Positions 44,921-55,700 of a stretch of DNA of 64,000 bases are shown in pieces (position 1 is the stretch's first letter; each line of letters starts with the position of its first letter). The stretch is from Phaeacidiphilus oryzae TH49 (GTDB lineage: Bacteria > Actinomycetota > Actinomycetes > Streptomycetales > Streptomycetaceae). The stretch lies in assembly GCF_000744815.1 (NCBI RefSeq), contig NZ_JQMQ01000005.1:4348055-4412054 (forward strand), in the 5' to 3' direction. Both the position numbers and the translations under genes were made by a program. The notes below the pieces were generated by a model, which was given only the letters and a program-made list of their open reading frames with translations, was not told the origin of the DNA and searched no databases.

Positions 44921-44926
44921 TAGAGT
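44921..44926 (+). promoter_or_regulatory. glyA -10 element
   Basis: TAGAGT fits TANNNT and would start transcription near 44933, about 10 nt before the ZTP aptamer. The -35 is not obvious. Confidence 0.35.
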
Positions 44927-44942
44927 GGGTGGTCTGAGGCGA

Positions 44943-45048
44943 GGCCGCGACTGGCGTCTACTACGTGGAACCGACCACGAGGAAGCGGCCGAGCAGGTAT
45001 CCACCGGAATGCCGTCCGCCTGGGCATCCGGGTCCGTCGTCGACCCGG
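44943..45048 (+). ncRNA. ZTP (pfl) riboswitch controlling glyA
   Basis: The conserved pfl-motif parts are present in order. P1 is GGCCGC (44943-44948) with GCGGCC (44985-44990). The GACTGGCG box follows P1, and P2 is CGTGG (44964-44968) with CCACG (44975-44979). GGAAGCGGCC comes next, then a variable linker, then GCCGTCCGCCTGGGC (45011-45025), the signature of the second domain. The expression platform is CCGGGTC (45028-45034) pairing with GACCCGG (45042-45048). Its 3' arm includes the first two G of the glyA ribosome site GGGAGG (45047-45052), so control is probably translational. ZTP riboswitches upstream of glyA are known in actinobacteria. Confidence 0.88.
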
Positions 45049-45061
45049 GAGGCATGGCCTC

Positions 45062-46342
45062 ATGAGCAGTCCCCACCCGCACCACCCCGCCCTCGCCGCC
45101 ACCGATCCCGAGCTGGCCGAGCTGGTCGGCGCCGAGGAGCGGCTGCAGGCCGAGACCCTGCGGCTGATCCCCAGCGAGAACTACGTCTCCCAGGCCGTGC
45201 TGGAGGCCTCCGGGACGGTGCTGCAGAACAAGTACTCCGAGGGCTACCCCGGAAAGCGCTACTACGAGGGCCAGCAGGTCATCGACCAGGTCGAGCGGCT
45301 GGCCGCGGACCGGGCCAGGGAGCTGTTCGGCGTCGAGCACGCCAACGTCCAGCCGTACTCCGGCTCGCCCGCCAACCTCGCCGTCTACCTGGCCTTCCTG
45401 AAGCCGGGGGACACCGTGCTCGGGATGTCGCTGCCGATGGGCGGCCACCTCACCCACGGCTGGGGGGTCTCCGCGACCGGCAGCTGGTTCCGGGGCGTGC
45501 AGTACGGCGTCCGCCGCGACACCGGCCGGGTCGACCTCGACCAGGTGCGGGAGCTGGCGCTGGCCGAGCGGCCGAAGCTGATCTTCTGCGGCGGCACGGC
45601 GGTGCCGCGGACCATCGACTTCCCGGCCTTCGCCGGGATCGCGCAGGAGGTCGGCGCGGTGCTGGTGGCGGACATCGCGCATATCGCCGGGCTGGTCGCG
45701 GGAGGGGCGCATCCGTCGCCGGTGGGGCACGCGGACGTCATCTCCACCACCACCCACAAGACCCTGCGCGGGCCGCGCGGGGCCATGCTGATGTCCACCG
45801 CCGAGCACGCCAAGGCGATCGACCGGGCGGTCTTCCCCGGGCTGCAGGGCGGACCGCACAACCAGACCACGGCGGCGATCGCGGTCGCGCTGAAGGAGGC
45901 CTCCGGACCGGACTTCCGGAAGTACGCGGCGGACGTGGTGGCGAACGCCAAGGCGCTCGGCGAGGAACTGGCCGGGCGTGGCTTCGAGCTGGTCTCCGGC
46001 GGCACCGACAACCACCTGCTGCTGATCGACCTCACCGGGAAGGGCGTCGCCGGCAAGCCGGCGGCCAAGGCGCTGGACCGGGCCGGGATCGTGGTCAACT
46101 ACAACACCGTGCCGTACGACCCGCGGAAGCCGTTCGACCCGTCCGGGATCCGGATCGGCACGCCGTCGCTGACCTCCCGCGGGGTGCCGGTCTCGGCGAT
46201 GGGCCAGGTCGCCGAGTGGATCGACCGGGTGGTCGGGGCGGTCGCCGTCGGCGAGGCGCAGACCGAGGCCGAGGTCGGCAAGGTCCGCGCGGAGGTCGCG
46301 GAGCTGATGGCGGCGTGGCCGGCGCCGGGTCTCGCCCGGTGA
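45062..46342 (+). CDS. glyA: Serine hydroxymethyltransferase
   Basis: A 426-aa PLP enzyme that converts serine plus THF to glycine plus 5,10-methylene-THF. LIPSENYVSQAVLEASG, the KYSEGYPGKRYYEG block, VQPYSGSPANLAVYLAFL, the PLP Lys233 in STTTHKTLRGPRG, FPGLQGGPHNQTTAAIAVAL and the C-terminal GIRIGTPSLTSRG are all typical. ATG 45062 lies 9 nt after GGGAGG. An earlier ATG (45054) is one base from that site and stops after three codons. Translation is probably released when ZTP binds the leader riboswitch, raising one-carbon units when purine synthesis lacks formyl-THF. Confidence 0.97.
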   Translation: MSSPHPHHPALAATDPELAELVGAEERLQAETLRLIPSENYVSQAVLEASGTVLQNKYSEGYPGKRYYEGQQVIDQVERLAADRARELFGVEHANVQPYSGSPANLAVYLAFLKPGDTVLGMSLPMGGHLTHGWGVSATGSWFRGVQYGVRRDTGRVDLDQVRELALAERPKLIFCGGTAVPRTIDFPAFAGIAQEVGAVLVADIAHIAGLVAGGAHPSPVGHADVISTTTHKTLRGPRGAMLMSTAEHAKAIDRAVFPGLQGGPHNQTTAAIAVALKEASGPDFRKYAADVVANAKALGEELAGRGFELVSGGTDNHLLLIDLTGKGVAGKPAAKALDRAGIVVNYNTVPYDPRKPFDPSGIRIGTPSLTSRGVPVSAMGQVAEWIDRVVGAVAVGEAQTEAEVGKVRAEVAELMAAWPAPGLAR

Positions 46343-46403
46343 AGCGCTGACGCGCCCCCCGCCGCCGGGCACGGCCCGAGGCCGGGCGGGCGCGCGGTGT
46401 TCC

Positions 46404-46418
46404 TAGACTGCCTCCGTG
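46404..46418 (+). promoter_or_regulatory. -10 element of a leaderless mRNA
   Basis: TAGACT (46404-46409), identical to the pcrA -10, is followed by GCCTCC and the GTG start at 46416. No ribosome site fits, so the transcript is probably leaderless. Confidence 0.5.
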
Positions 46419-47831
46419 AGCGAAACCGTTCAGGACGTGGTGCTCGTCCTGCTCTTCATCGTCGTCGGCGGGCTGTTCAACATCGCGGAGATCTCGCTGA
46501 TCTCGCTGCGGGAGGGGCAGATCCGGGGCCTGGAGGAGACCGGGGGCAAGCGCGGCCGCCGCGCCGCCCACCTCGCCTCCGACCCGAACCGCTTCCTCGC
46601 GGCCGTCCAGGTCGGGGTGACCTGCATGGGCTTCCTCTCGGCGGCCTTCGGCGCGGACACCCTGGCCGGCAAGGTCTCCCCCTACTTCGTGGACTGGGGG
46701 CTGAGCAAGGGCGTCGCGGACACCGTCGCACTGGTCGCGCTCACCCTGGTCATCTCGTATGTGTCCCTGGTGCTGGGCGAGCTGACGCCGAAGCGGATCG
46801 GGCTGCAGCGGGCCGAGCCGATCGCGGTGCTGGTCGCCCCGGTGGTGGACCTCATCTCGGTGGTGCTGCGGCCGGCCATCTGGCTGCTCGGCCGCTCCAC
46901 CAACCTGATGGTCCGGCTGCTCGGCGGCGACCCCAAGGCCGGGCGGGACGCGATGAGCTCCGAGGAGCTGCGCGGACTGGTCGCCTCCAACACCGAACTC
47001 GGCAGCGACGAACGGGAGTTGATCAACGACGTGTTCGCCGCCGGGGAGCGGCAGCTGCGCGAGGTGATGCTGCCGCGCACCGAGGTCACCTTCCTCGACG
47101 GCGACCAGCCGGTCCAGCAGGTGCGCGGGGAGGTCGCCGCCTACCCCCACTCCCGTTACCCGGTGGTCGACGGCTCGTACGACGCGGTGATCGGGTTCGT
47201 CCACGTCCGCGACCTCTACCGGGCGGAGGCCGGGGAGCCGGCCGGCGGCGGGGCGGCCGCCGACGGGCAGCAGCCGCCGCGGACGGTCCGCGAGCTCGCC
47301 CGGCCGATCAAGCTGCTGCCGGCCACCAAGCGGGTCCTCCCGGCGATGTCCGAGATGCGCCGCGAGGGCAGCCATCTGGCGATCGTCGTCGACGAGTACG
47401 GCGGCACGGCCGGCATCGTCACCCTGGAGGACCTGGTCGAGGAGGTGGTCGGGGAGATCCGGGACGAGTACGACACCGAGGAGTCCGCCAGCCGCCGGCT
47501 GGCCGGCGGCGGCATGGAGGTCGACGGGCTGCTCAACCTCAACGACTTCGAGCAGGAGACCGGGATCGAGCTGCCCGAGGGCCCGTACGAGACCGTCGCC
47601 GGCTATCTGGTCTGCATCCTCGGCCGGCTGCCCGCCGCCGACGACCAGGTGGAGGTGCAGACCCCGCGGGGCGACTACCGGCTGAGCGCGGCCCGGATGG
47701 ACGGGCGGCGGGTGGACCGGGTCCGGGTCAGCGCGAGCCCGTCGGCGGGGGCGCCGGCCGCGCCCCCGGCGGGCGGGCAGCCGGTGACGCCGGCCACGCC
47801 CGGTCAGGACGGAGCAGTGGGGCAGGCCTGA
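46416..47831 (+). CDS. CNNM/CBS-domain membrane protein (CorC/HlyC family)
   Basis: A 471-aa protein. The N-terminal CNNM membrane domain (about 1-185) has three to four helices and the motif FFSA-like [32 protein letters not shown] and [13 protein letters not shown]. The tandem CBS domains (about 210-350) have [48 protein letters not shown]-terminal CorC_HlyC domain follows ([17 protein letters not shown]) and a Pro-rich tail. Probably a Mg2+ or Co2+ exporter or exchanger with CBS nucleotide sensing; the old name hemolysin is misleading. trpS begins 13 bp downstream, so the two may be co-transcribed. Confidence 0.92.
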   Translation: MSETVQDVVLVLLFIVVGGLFNIAEISLISLREGQIRGLEETGGKRGRRAAHLASDPNRFLAAVQVGVTCMGFLSAAFGADTLAGKVSPYFVDWGLSKGVADTVALVALTLVISYVSLVLGELTPKRIGLQRAEPIAVLVAPVVDLISVVLRPAIWLLGRSTNLMVRLLGGDPKAGRDAMSSEELRGLVASNTELGSDERELINDVFAAGERQLREVMLPRTEVTFLDGDQPVQQVRGEVAAYPHSRYPVVDGSYDAVIGFVHVRDLYRAEAGEPAGGGAAADGQQPPRTVRELARPIKLLPATKRVLPAMSEMRREGSHLAIVVDEYGGTAGIVTLEDLVEEVVGEIRDEYDTEESASRRLAGGGMEVDGLLNLNDFEQETGIELPEGPYETVAGYLVCILGRLPAADDQVEVQTPRGDYRLSAARMDGRRVDRVRVSASPSAGAPAAPPAGGQPVTPATPGQDGAVGQA

Positions 47832-47844
47832 GAGAATGAGGGTC

Positions 47845-48882
47845 ATGACGACTGATCGCGCCAGCGCCGCAGCCAACGACCGCCCCCGCGTGTTCTCCGG
47901 GATCCAGCCGACCTCCGGCTCCTTCCACCTGGGCAACTATCTCGGCGCGGTCCGGCAGTGGGTCGACATGCAGGACACCCACGACACCTTCTACTGCGTC
48001 GTCGACCAGCACGCGATCACCGTCGAGCAGGACCCCGCGCAGCTGCGCGAGAACACCCGGGTCTCGGCCGCCCAGCTGCTGGGCGCCGGGCTCGACCCGG
48101 AGCGCTGCACCCTCTTCGTCCAGTCGCACGCCCCCGAGCACGCCCAGCTGGCCTGGGTGATGAACTGCATCACCGGCTTCGGCGAGGCCGCCCGGATGAC
48201 CCAGTTCAAGGACAAGTCGGCGAAGCAGGGCAACGACCACACCTCGGTCGGCCTCTTCACCTACCCGGACCTGATGGTCGCCGACATCCTCCTCTACCAG
48301 GCGGACGAGGTCCCGGTCGGCGAGGACCAGCGGCAGCACCTGGAGCTGAGCCGCACCCTCGCCGAGCGCTTCAACCACCGCTACGGGCAGACCTTCACCG
48401 TGCCGACCGCCTTCATCCCCAAGGCCACCGCCAAGATCTACGACCTCCAGGACCCGGGCGTGAAGATGTCCAAGTCGGCGTCCTCGCCCAAGGGCATCGT
48501 CAACCTGCTGGACGACGCGAAGACCAGCGCCAAGAAGTTCAAGAGCGCCGTCACCGACACCGAGACGGTGATCCGGTACGACGAGGAGGGCAAGCCTGGC
48601 GTCTCCAACCTGCTGCGCATCCACTCCGCGATGAGCGGGCAGACCGTCGAGCAGCTGGAGGCGCACTTCGAGGGCAAGATGTACGGCGCCCTGAAGACCG
48701 AGCTGGCCGAGCTGTTCGTGGAGTGGGTCACCCCGTTCCAGCGCCGGACCAACGAGTTCCTCGACGACCCGGCGGCGCTGGACAAGGTGCTGGCGCAGGG
48801 CGCCGAGAAGGCCCGCGCGGTCGCCGGCCCCACCCTGGCCGCGGCGTACGAGCGGATCGGCTTCCTGGCCTCCCGGCACTGA
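47845..48882 (+). CDS. trpS: Tryptophanyl-tRNA synthetase
   Basis: A 345-aa class I synthetase. [21 protein letters not shown] carries the HIGH-type element, [14 protein letters not shown] and [20 protein letters not shown] bind tryptophan and adenylate, and [12 protein letters not shown] is the KMSKS loop. I chose ATG 47845 (MTTDRAS) over ATG 47836 because homologues begin near there. GAGAAT lies 7 nt upstream, which could be a weak -10 for an extra leaderless transcript. Many Streptomyces have two trpS genes, one inducible by indolmycin-type inhibitors; which this is cannot be told here. Confidence 0.96.
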   Translation: MTTDRASAAANDRPRVFSGIQPTSGSFHLGNYLGAVRQWVDMQDTHDTFYCVVDQHAITVEQDPAQLRENTRVSAAQLLGAGLDPERCTLFVQSHAPEHAQLAWVMNCITGFGEAARMTQFKDKSAKQGNDHTSVGLFTYPDLMVADILLYQADEVPVGEDQRQHLELSRTLAERFNHRYGQTFTVPTAFIPKATAKIYDLQDPGVKMSKSASSPKGIVNLLDDAKTSAKKFKSAVTDTETVIRYDEEGKPGVSNLLRIHSAMSGQTVEQLEAHFEGKMYGALKTELAELFVEWVTPFQRRTNEFLDDPAALDKVLAQGAEKARAVAGPTLAAAYERIGFLASRH

Positions 48883-49031
48883 CTCCGGCCCGCCGGGGAC
48901 GTGTTCCGGCCCTTGCCCGGTTCGCTGCCCCTCGGGGCCGAGTCGTATTAGGGTCTGGGCAGCTTCAGGGGTTCCTCGGGTGATCCGGGGGAGGAGATGA
49001 GCGGACGATGGGCGGAGGAGGTGGGCGCGGA

Positions 49032-49622
49032 GTGATACCCGAGTCGACGTCGGAGACCGCTACCCGCGTCGCGGCGACGGTGCCCGGACCGCGGCCCGTG
49101 GTCGCGGCGCCCACCGTCATCGGGGTCTCCATCGCCGTCCCGGAGCCGTGGGCCACCGAGATCCAGGATCTCAGGGCGGGCTACGGCGATCCGCTCGCCC
49201 GGGCCATCCCGACCCACGTCACCCTCCTCCCGCCGACCCAGCTCGCGGCCGAGGCGCTGCCCAGGATCGGGGAGCACCTGCGCCGGGTCGCCGCCGGGCA
49301 GGCGCCGTTCCGGATGCAGCTGCGCGGCTCCGGCACCTTCCGCCCGGTGTCCCCGGTCACCTACGTCAAGCTGGACCAGGGGCTGCGGGAGTGCCGGGTG
49401 CTGGAGGCCGCGGTACGGGCCGGGCCGCTGGCGCGGGAGCTGGCCTTCCCGTACCACCCGCACATCACCGTCGGGCACGGGCTGCCGGAGGACGTGCTGA
49501 TCCGGGCCGAGAGCGAACTCCGCGGCTACTGGGCGGAGTTCGAGGTCACCTCGTTCTCCCTCTACCGCTTCGGCGCGGACGAGGTCTGGCGCCCGATGCG
49601 GGCCTTCGACCTGTCCGGCTGA
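49032..49622 (+). CDS. 2'-5' RNA ligase family protein
   Basis: A 196-aa 2H phosphoesterase-fold protein. The two family tetrapeptide motifs are HVTLL (in IPTHVTLLPPTQL) and HITVGH (in YHPHITVGHG), spaced as in LigT/ThpR-like proteins, with a final SLYRFGADEVW. Such proteins cleave cyclic phosphodiesters or ligate 2'-5' RNA ends; the cellular substrate is unknown. Start uncertain: GTG 49032 is preceded by GGAGGAGG, while ATG 49008 is preceded by GGAGGAG. It is conserved immediately after trpS in Streptomyces. Confidence 0.85.
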   Translation: MIPESTSETATRVAATVPGPRPVVAAPTVIGVSIAVPEPWATEIQDLRAGYGDPLARAIPTHVTLLPPTQLAAEALPRIGEHLRRVAAGQAPFRMQLRGSGTFRPVSPVTYVKLDQGLRECRVLEAAVRAGPLARELAFPYHPHITVGHGLPEDVLIRAESELRGYWAEFEVTSFSLYRFGADEVWRPMRAFDLSG

Positions 49623-49696
49623 GCCGGCCCCTCCGTTTCCCGGGCCCGTCCGGCTCGTTGGTCCTGGTGAAGAGCGCCCCCGAACCAGGTGAAGGC

Positions 49697-51547
49697 ATGT
49701 CCCAGCTTCGGCTGTCCGCCCCCGGTCCCGGACCCGGCCCCCGCCCCGGAGAGGGCGAGCGGCCCTCGGCCGGCCGCCGCCGGCCCGCGCCGGCGGTACG
49801 CCGCTGCGCGGAACCGCTGGCGCTCGCCGGACCGGTCGCCGCCCTCGCCGTGCTGGGCTGGGCGCACCGCTGGGCGGCCGACGACGGCCTGATCTACACC
49901 CGGGTGGTGCGGCAGATCCTCGCCGGGCACGGCCCGGTCTCCAACCCCGGCGAGCGGGCCGAGGCCGGCACCGGCACCCTCTGGCAGTGGCTGGTCGCCG
50001 GGGTGGACGGGCCGATCGGGGTGGACCCGGCGCTGCTCGCGGTGGTCCTGGGGCTGGTCTGCAGCGCGGCCGGGCTGCTCGCCGCGCTGGACGGGACCCG
50101 GCTGCTGTACCGCGCGTCCACCGGCGCGCCGCTGCTGCCGCTGGGCGCGCTGGTCCCGCCGGCCCTCGCGGTGGAGTGGGACTTCGCGACCTCCGGCCTG
50201 GAGAACGGGCTGAGCACGCTGTGGATCGGGCTGTGCTGGCGGGTGCTGGTCCGCTGCCCCGCCCCGGAGCGGCCGGCCCCGGCGCCCCCGGCGCCCGCAG
50301 CGCCCCCGGCGGCGCGGGTGGCGGGCGGGGCGGTGCTGTTCGGGCTGGGGCCGCTGGTGCGGCCCGATCTCGCGCTGGTCACCGGGGTGTTCGCGGTGGC
50401 CTGGTGGCTGGCCGCCCGGCCGGGACGGCGGCGTACCCTCGCGGCCGCCGGCTGCGCCCTCGCGCTGCCGGCCGGCTACGAGCTCTTCCGGGCCGGCTAC
50501 TACGGGATCCTGGTGCCGCTTCCGGCGCTGGCCAAGGACGCCGGGGGCAGCGTCTGGCCGCGCGGGCTCGCCTACCTCGGCAACCTCGCCGGGCCGTACT
50601 GGCTCTGGGTGCCCGGGCTGCTGATCGCGGGGTGGGCGCTGTACGCCGCCCGCGGCCTGCGGGGCCGGTCCGGGCCGCGTGGGGTCCGCGGCCGCCGGGT
50701 GGCCGTGGTGGCCGCCCCGCCGGCTGCCGGGCTGGCCTCCGCCCTCTACGTCTGCCGGGTGGGCGGGGACTTCATGCACGGCCGGATGCTGCTGGAGGCC
50801 CTGCTCCTGGTGCTGCTGCCGGTGCTGCTGGTACCGGCCAACCGGGTCTCGGCGGCGGTCGCCGCCGCCGTCGCGGTGTGGGCGCTGGGCTGCGGGCTGT
50901 GGCTGCGCCCGCCCGCCTCGTCCGGGCGGCCGTACGAGGTCGTCGACGAACACGCCTTCTACCTGCGGGTGCTGTCCCAGCCGCATCCGGACTCGCTGGG
51001 CTCCCGGCGGTCCGTCGACCCCGGGCTGCGGGCCGACCTGGCCGCCGCCCGGCGGTCCGGGCGCCCGGTACTGCTCCTCCAGCCCGACCACGGCTCCGTC
51101 TACCGCGCGCTCCGGCTCGATCCGCGCCGGCCCGGCCGGATCGCGCTCGCCGATGCGGTGCTCGGCGAGAGCGGCTACCTCGTCCCGCTGGACGGGACCT
51201 CCATCGACCCGCTGGGCCTCTCCTATCCGCTCGCCGCCCACCAGGCCGCAGGCCCGGTCGGGTCCGCCGGCCGGGCCGGGCACAGCCGGCGGATCGCCGC
51301 GGCCTGGATCGCGGCGGACTACGGCGACCCGGCCGGGCCCGCCCCGCGCGGTGTCGATCCGCGGGCGGTGGACGCGGCCAGGGCCGCCCTGCGCTGCGGC
51401 CCGCTGGCCGAGCTGCAGCGCTCGGTCCGCGCGCCGCTCACCCCGAGCCGCTTCTGGCGGAACCTCACCGGCGCCTGGCGGCGCACCCTCTTCCGCTACC
51501 CGGCGGACCCGTTCGCGGCCGAGCGGGAGCTCTGCCGGACGCGCTGA
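49697..51547 (+). CDS. GT-C membrane glycosyltransferase, AftB-like
   Basis: A 616-aa protein with about ten predicted membrane helices in the first about 420 residues and a soluble C-terminal part. WAADDGLIYTRVVRQILAGH followed by PVSNPGERAEAGTGTLW holds the acidic ADD pair and the GxGPVxNPGERxE pattern of the AftB (GT89, arabinofuranosyltransferase) and ZomB-like group, which use decaprenyl-phosphate sugars outside the membrane. ATG 49697 has GGTGAAGG upstream. Streptomyces walls lack mycobacterial arabinogalactan, so the acceptor must be another glycopolymer. It is convergent with the GT4 gene, with stops 3 bp apart. Confidence 0.82.
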   Translation: MSQLRLSAPGPGPGPRPGEGERPSAGRRRPAPAVRRCAEPLALAGPVAALAVLGWAHRWAADDGLIYTRVVRQILAGHGPVSNPGERAEAGTGTLWQWLVAGVDGPIGVDPALLAVVLGLVCSAAGLLAALDGTRLLYRASTGAPLLPLGALVPPALAVEWDFATSGLENGLSTLWIGLCWRVLVRCPAPERPAPAPPAPAAPPAARVAGGAVLFGLGPLVRPDLALVTGVFAVAWWLAARPGRRRTLAAAGCALALPAGYELFRAGYYGILVPLPALAKDAGGSVWPRGLAYLGNLAGPYWLWVPGLLIAGWALYAARGLRGRSGPRGVRGRRVAVVAAPPAAGLASALYVCRVGGDFMHGRMLLEALLLVLLPVLLVPANRVSAAVAAAVAVWALGCGLWLRPPASSGRPYEVVDEHAFYLRVLSQPHPDSLGSRRSVDPGLRADLAAARRSGRPVLLLQPDHGSVYRALRLDPRRPGRIALADAVLGESGYLVPLDGTSIDPLGLSYPLAAHQAAGPVGSAGRAGHSRRIAAAWIAADYGDPAGPAPRGVDPRAVDAARAALRCGPLAELQRSVRAPLTPSRFWRNLTGAWRRTLFRYPADPFAAERELCRTR

Positions 51548-51550
51548 CGC

Positions 51551-52765
51551 TCAGCGGTCCAGCAGCTCGAAGAGGCGCTCCCACTGGTCGAGGACGGCGT
51601 CCGGCGAGTAGCGGCGGATGCTGTGGAACGCCTTGTCGCCCAGCCGGTCCCGGAGTTCCCGGCCGGCCATCAGGCGGCGGAGGGCGTCGGTGAACGCGGG
51701 CAGGTCGCCGGGCGGCGCGAGGAGGCCGTCCACCCCGTCCTCGATGATCTCCCGGATTCCCGGGGCGACGTCGAAGGCCACGCAGGGCACCCCGCAGGAC
51801 ATCGCCTCCAGCAGGGTGAGCGGGAAGCCCTCGGCCCGGGAGGGGAGGGCCAGCACGGCGGTCCCGGCGAGGACGCCGGGCACGTCGCCGGTGCCCCCGG
51901 CGAAGGTGACCGAGGAGGTGATCCGGAGGGCCTTGGCACGCCGCCGCAGCTCCTCGGTGTACGCGGCCGAGCCGCTGCCGTGGATCCGCAACTCCCAGCC
52001 CGGGAACGACTCGTGGAGCTCCGACCAGGCGTCGAGCAGCTGGTCCAGGCCCTTCTCCGGGGCGATCCTGCCGATCGCGGAGACCACCTTGGCGGAGCTC
52101 CGGAACCGCTCCTCCGGCGGCGGGAAGGGCAGCGGGTTGGGGACGGCGCCGACGTGGTTCATCCCGGTCTCGGTGATCCAGGCGTCGGCGTCCTCCCGGG
52201 TGAGGACCAGCATCCGGTCCACCTGGGAGCGGGCGTAGCCGCTCAGCACCCGGGCGTGCCGGGAGCTGTCGGCGGTGGCCTGGTAGGACTCGTGGCTCAT
52301 CCCGATGGTGTGCAGTCCCCTGCGGCGGGTGCGGGAGGTCCAGCCCATCGCCCAGATCTGCACGTTGACGACCACGCCGCCGGGCTCGGCCCCGGCCAGC
52401 AGGCGGTCGAACCGGCGTACCGCCGCGTCCCGGCGCTGCCGCCGTCTCAGCGCGCCGAGCGCCCGCCGGGGATGCAGCAGGGCGGCGACCAGCGGCCGGC
52501 GCGGGGTCCAGGGCGTCCCGGGGTGCCGGGGGTGGAGGGTCAGCACCTGGTAGCCGGGGGGCGGGCCGCTCGGCGACGGCGGGCGGCGGAGCTCGGGCGC
52601 CGCCGGGGCGATGCCGACCAGCCGGACCCGGTGGCCGCGCCCGGCGAGGAGGCCGGCCATGGTGTGCGCCCAGGCGGTGGCCCCGCCCAGCTCGTCGGCG
52701 GCGTTGACGACGAGGAAGACGTCCCGGGGGCGCGGCCCGCCGCGCGGCCCGCTGCGGGGGGTCAT
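51551..52765 (-). CDS. GT4 family glycosyltransferase
   Basis: A 404-aa GT-B fold enzyme. The N-terminal acceptor half starts FLVVNAADELGGATAWAHTMAGLLAGRGH. The C-terminal donor half has AIGRIAPEKGLDQLLDAW, a GGTGDVPGVLAGTAVLALPS stretch and the nucleotide-sugar EX7E motif EGFPLTLLEAM (Glu to Glu). No signal peptide, so it is cytoplasmic and probably acts on a lipid-linked acceptor. Its ATG (52765) overlaps the stop of the GT2-TagF gene (ATGA), so the two are translationally coupled and likely work on the same polymer. Confidence 0.92.
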   Translation of the reverse strand: MTPRSGPRGGPRPRDVFLVVNAADELGGATAWAHTMAGLLAGRGHRVRLVGIAPAAPELRRPPSPSGPPPGYQVLTLHPRHPGTPWTPRRPLVAALLHPRRALGALRRRQRRDAAVRRFDRLLAGAEPGGVVVNVQIWAMGWTSRTRRRGLHTIGMSHESYQATADSSRHARVLSGYARSQVDRMLVLTREDADAWITETGMNHVGAVPNPLPFPPPEERFRSSAKVVSAIGRIAPEKGLDQLLDAWSELHESFPGWELRIHGSGSAAYTEELRRRAKALRITSSVTFAGGTGDVPGVLAGTAVLALPSRAEGFPLTLLEAMSCGVPCVAFDVAPGIREIIEDGVDGLLAPPGDLPAFTDALRRLMAGRELRDRLGDKAFHSIRRYSPDAVLDQWERLFELLDR

Positions 52766-55700
52766 CGGGCCAGCTCCAGCATCCGGTCCACCACCCGGGC
52801 GGCGGCCCGCCCGTCGTCCAGGTCGCAGTACCGCTCGCGGAAGCCCGCGTACGCGTCCGCGTACCGCGCGGAGGTGGCGCCGAGGTTCCGCAGCGCGCCC
52901 ACGACCTCGGCGGAGGTGCTCAGCAGGGGGCCCGGGGCCTCCCGTTCGAAGTCGAGGTAGAAACCGCGCAGGATGTCCCGGTACCACTCCAGGTCGTAGG
53001 TGAAGAACAGCATCGGGCGGCCGGTGTGGGCGAAGTCGAACATCAGCGACGAGTAGTCGGTGACCAGGACGTCGGCGACCAGGAAGAGTTCGGTGACGTC
53101 CGGGTAGCTCGCCACGTCCCAGACGAAGCCGTCGCCGGCGTTCGGGACCTTCTCCACCACGTGGGTGTGCGGCCGGATCAGCAGCACGTGGTCGCGCCCC
53201 AGCTCGCGCCTGGCGTGGTCCAGGTCGAGGCAGAGGTCGAGGGCCACCCCGCCGTTGAACCGGCGCCGGTCCTCCCGCCAGGTGGGCGCGTAGAGGACCA
53301 CCTTCTTGTCCGGCGGCAGCCCCAGTCGGCGGCGCACCGCGTCGGCGGTCTTCTCCCGGTCCGCCGCGTACAGCAGGTCGTTGCGCGGGTAGCCGGACTC
53401 CAGCACCTCGCCCTGGTAGCGGAAGGCCCGGCGGAGCAGCGGGGTGGAGAACCGGTTGGGGGAGAGCAGCAGGCTCCAGTGCGGGGCCTCCCGCTCGATC
53501 TCGGAGAGGTAGTCCTCGCCGGCCAGGTGGGCGTTGTCGAAGTCGAAGCCGATCCGCTTGAGCGGGGTGCCGTGCCAGGTCTGCACGATCACCTGGCCCT
53601 CGCGGCGGCGGATCCACGGCGGGAAGTGGGTGCTGCCGACCACGTACCGGCTGCGGGCCAGCGCCTCGTGCCATTCGGCGCTGCCGAAGAGCACCGGCCG
53701 GGCGCTCGGCGGCATGGCCACATGCGGGCCGCGGACCGCCCACAGGTGCTCCACGTCGAGACCGCGGTCGAGCATCTCGCGGTGGATCGCCCACGGCGAG
53801 TCGCCGTACGGGCCGCCCTTGAAGTTGTCGAAGAGCACCGCCTCGCGCAGCGGCCGCCGGAGGGCGGCGGGGTAGTCGACGGTCTGCAGGCGGCGGCGGC
53901 CGTAGGCGCTGTCGGCCTCGCGATCAAGCGGGGGGTGGACGGTGAGCACCGCCCGGTCGTAGCCGACCCGGTCCAGCGCCGTGCGGGCGCCGCGGGCGGT
54001 CTGCTCGACGGGGAGGGAGCGGTGGAGGGCGGGGGCGGCCAGCACCGGGGTGTCCTCGGAGGTGTCCTCGGCGGCGCCCTGGCCGGCCGGCCCGGCCGTC
54101 GCCGGGTCGTCCGGCCGGTGCAGCAGCTGCCAGTCGCCGGGGGCGAGCGCCAGGTTCTCGCCCTCGTAGGCCGGCTCGGGGTGCAGCGGCAGCAGCACCT
54201 GGAAGCGCTCGGCGAACCGGCCGCCGGGGCCCGGCTTCGGCAGCGGGACGGTCAGCTCCTCCTTGGTCCAGTCCCGTTGCAGCACCAGCCGGCCGCGCGG
54301 GCCCGGGCAGCTCAGCTCCAGTTCGAGCGCCCCACGGGTGCGGGCGGAGACGGAGTGGAGGACCATCGCGGCCGGCTGGTCGGTGAGCTGGAGGTAGCCC
54401 TGCGGGGAGCGCTTGGCGTGGAGGGTGCCCGGCGGCAGCGGCAGTTGGACCGAGGCGCAGTCGGCCCGCTCGTCCACCACCACCGGCAGGTCGCTGCCGT
54501 CGGCCAGGTGCAGCCGGGTGTTCCAGCCGAGCCGGGTGAGGCCGAGCCCGCGGGCGGCGGTGAGGGCCGCGGCGGGGATCCGGGCGGTGAAGCCGCGGGT
54601 GCCCTCCGGGCCGGGCGCCCCCTCCGGGCCGGATGCGCCCTCCGGACCCGGTGCGCCCTCCGGTCCGGTGGTGGGGGCCGGTTCCAGGGCGGCCTCGATC
54701 CGGCGGCCCGAGTTGGCCTGGGTGAGCACCAGCACCGCGCCCTCCGACGGCAGTTCGCCGGCCAGCGCGAGGTCGAGGAGGAAACCCTCGGTGCCGTCGC
54801 CGGCCAGGCGCACCGCCGCCAGCCGGACGCGCACCCGCTCCACGGCCAGGTAGAGGTGCTGGTCCTTGATCTGCGGAACGATCCGGACGTCCGGCGCCAC
54901 CCAGTGCGCCGGCGGATACGCCCCGCTGCCCTTCGCGCCGGCCTTCAGCCGGCTGCGGGCCGGGCGCCCGCCGGAGACCGCCGCCACCGTCACCCGCCAG
55001 GTGCCCTCCACCCAGCGGCCGCCACGGCGCAGCCGCCGCACGTCGAGCGCGGTCTCGAAGCCCGCCCAGGCGCAGCTGACCAGCGACTGCCCGGACTCGG
55101 CGGTCGCCGACGGGTGCCGCGTCGAGCGGGCGCGCAGCAGCAGCGTGCGGCGGCTGCCCTGCTCGCGCAGCAGCACCGCCTTCGGCGTCGAGGACTTCCG
55201 GCGGGCCCCCAGGTACTTGGTGTAGGCGCGGCCCTCCAGCCGGAGGGTCTCGCCCGCCCAGACCGCCGCGTCGAGACGGGTGCGCAGCACCAGCTCGCGG
55301 TCGAGCCGGGCCACCGCGGGCGGCAGCGCGGAGCGCCCGGCCAGGAACGGGTAGGCGGCGCGGGCCCGGAGCGCGCCGCCGACCGGCACCCCGCCGGGGA
55401 ACTCCTTCTCGTACGCGAACAGCTGGAGGAGCTCGTCGAGCCGGCCCTCGGCGGTGAGGTGCATCTTGACCCGGGTGGAGACCAGGCAGCGGGCGATCGG
55501 CTCGGGGCCCATCCGCCGCAGCAGCGCGCCGACCTGCTCCAGGTAGACCCTCCGGTACTCCTCGTCGGCGGCCGGCAGCTGCTTGGCCAGGATGAGGATC
55601 TCCTCGTTGAGGAGGTTGTCCTGGTAGATCCGCAGCAGTTCACCGGCGTCGGCCGGGCGGGCCCCGGACTCGCGCAGCAGGAAGTCCCGCACCAGGTCGA

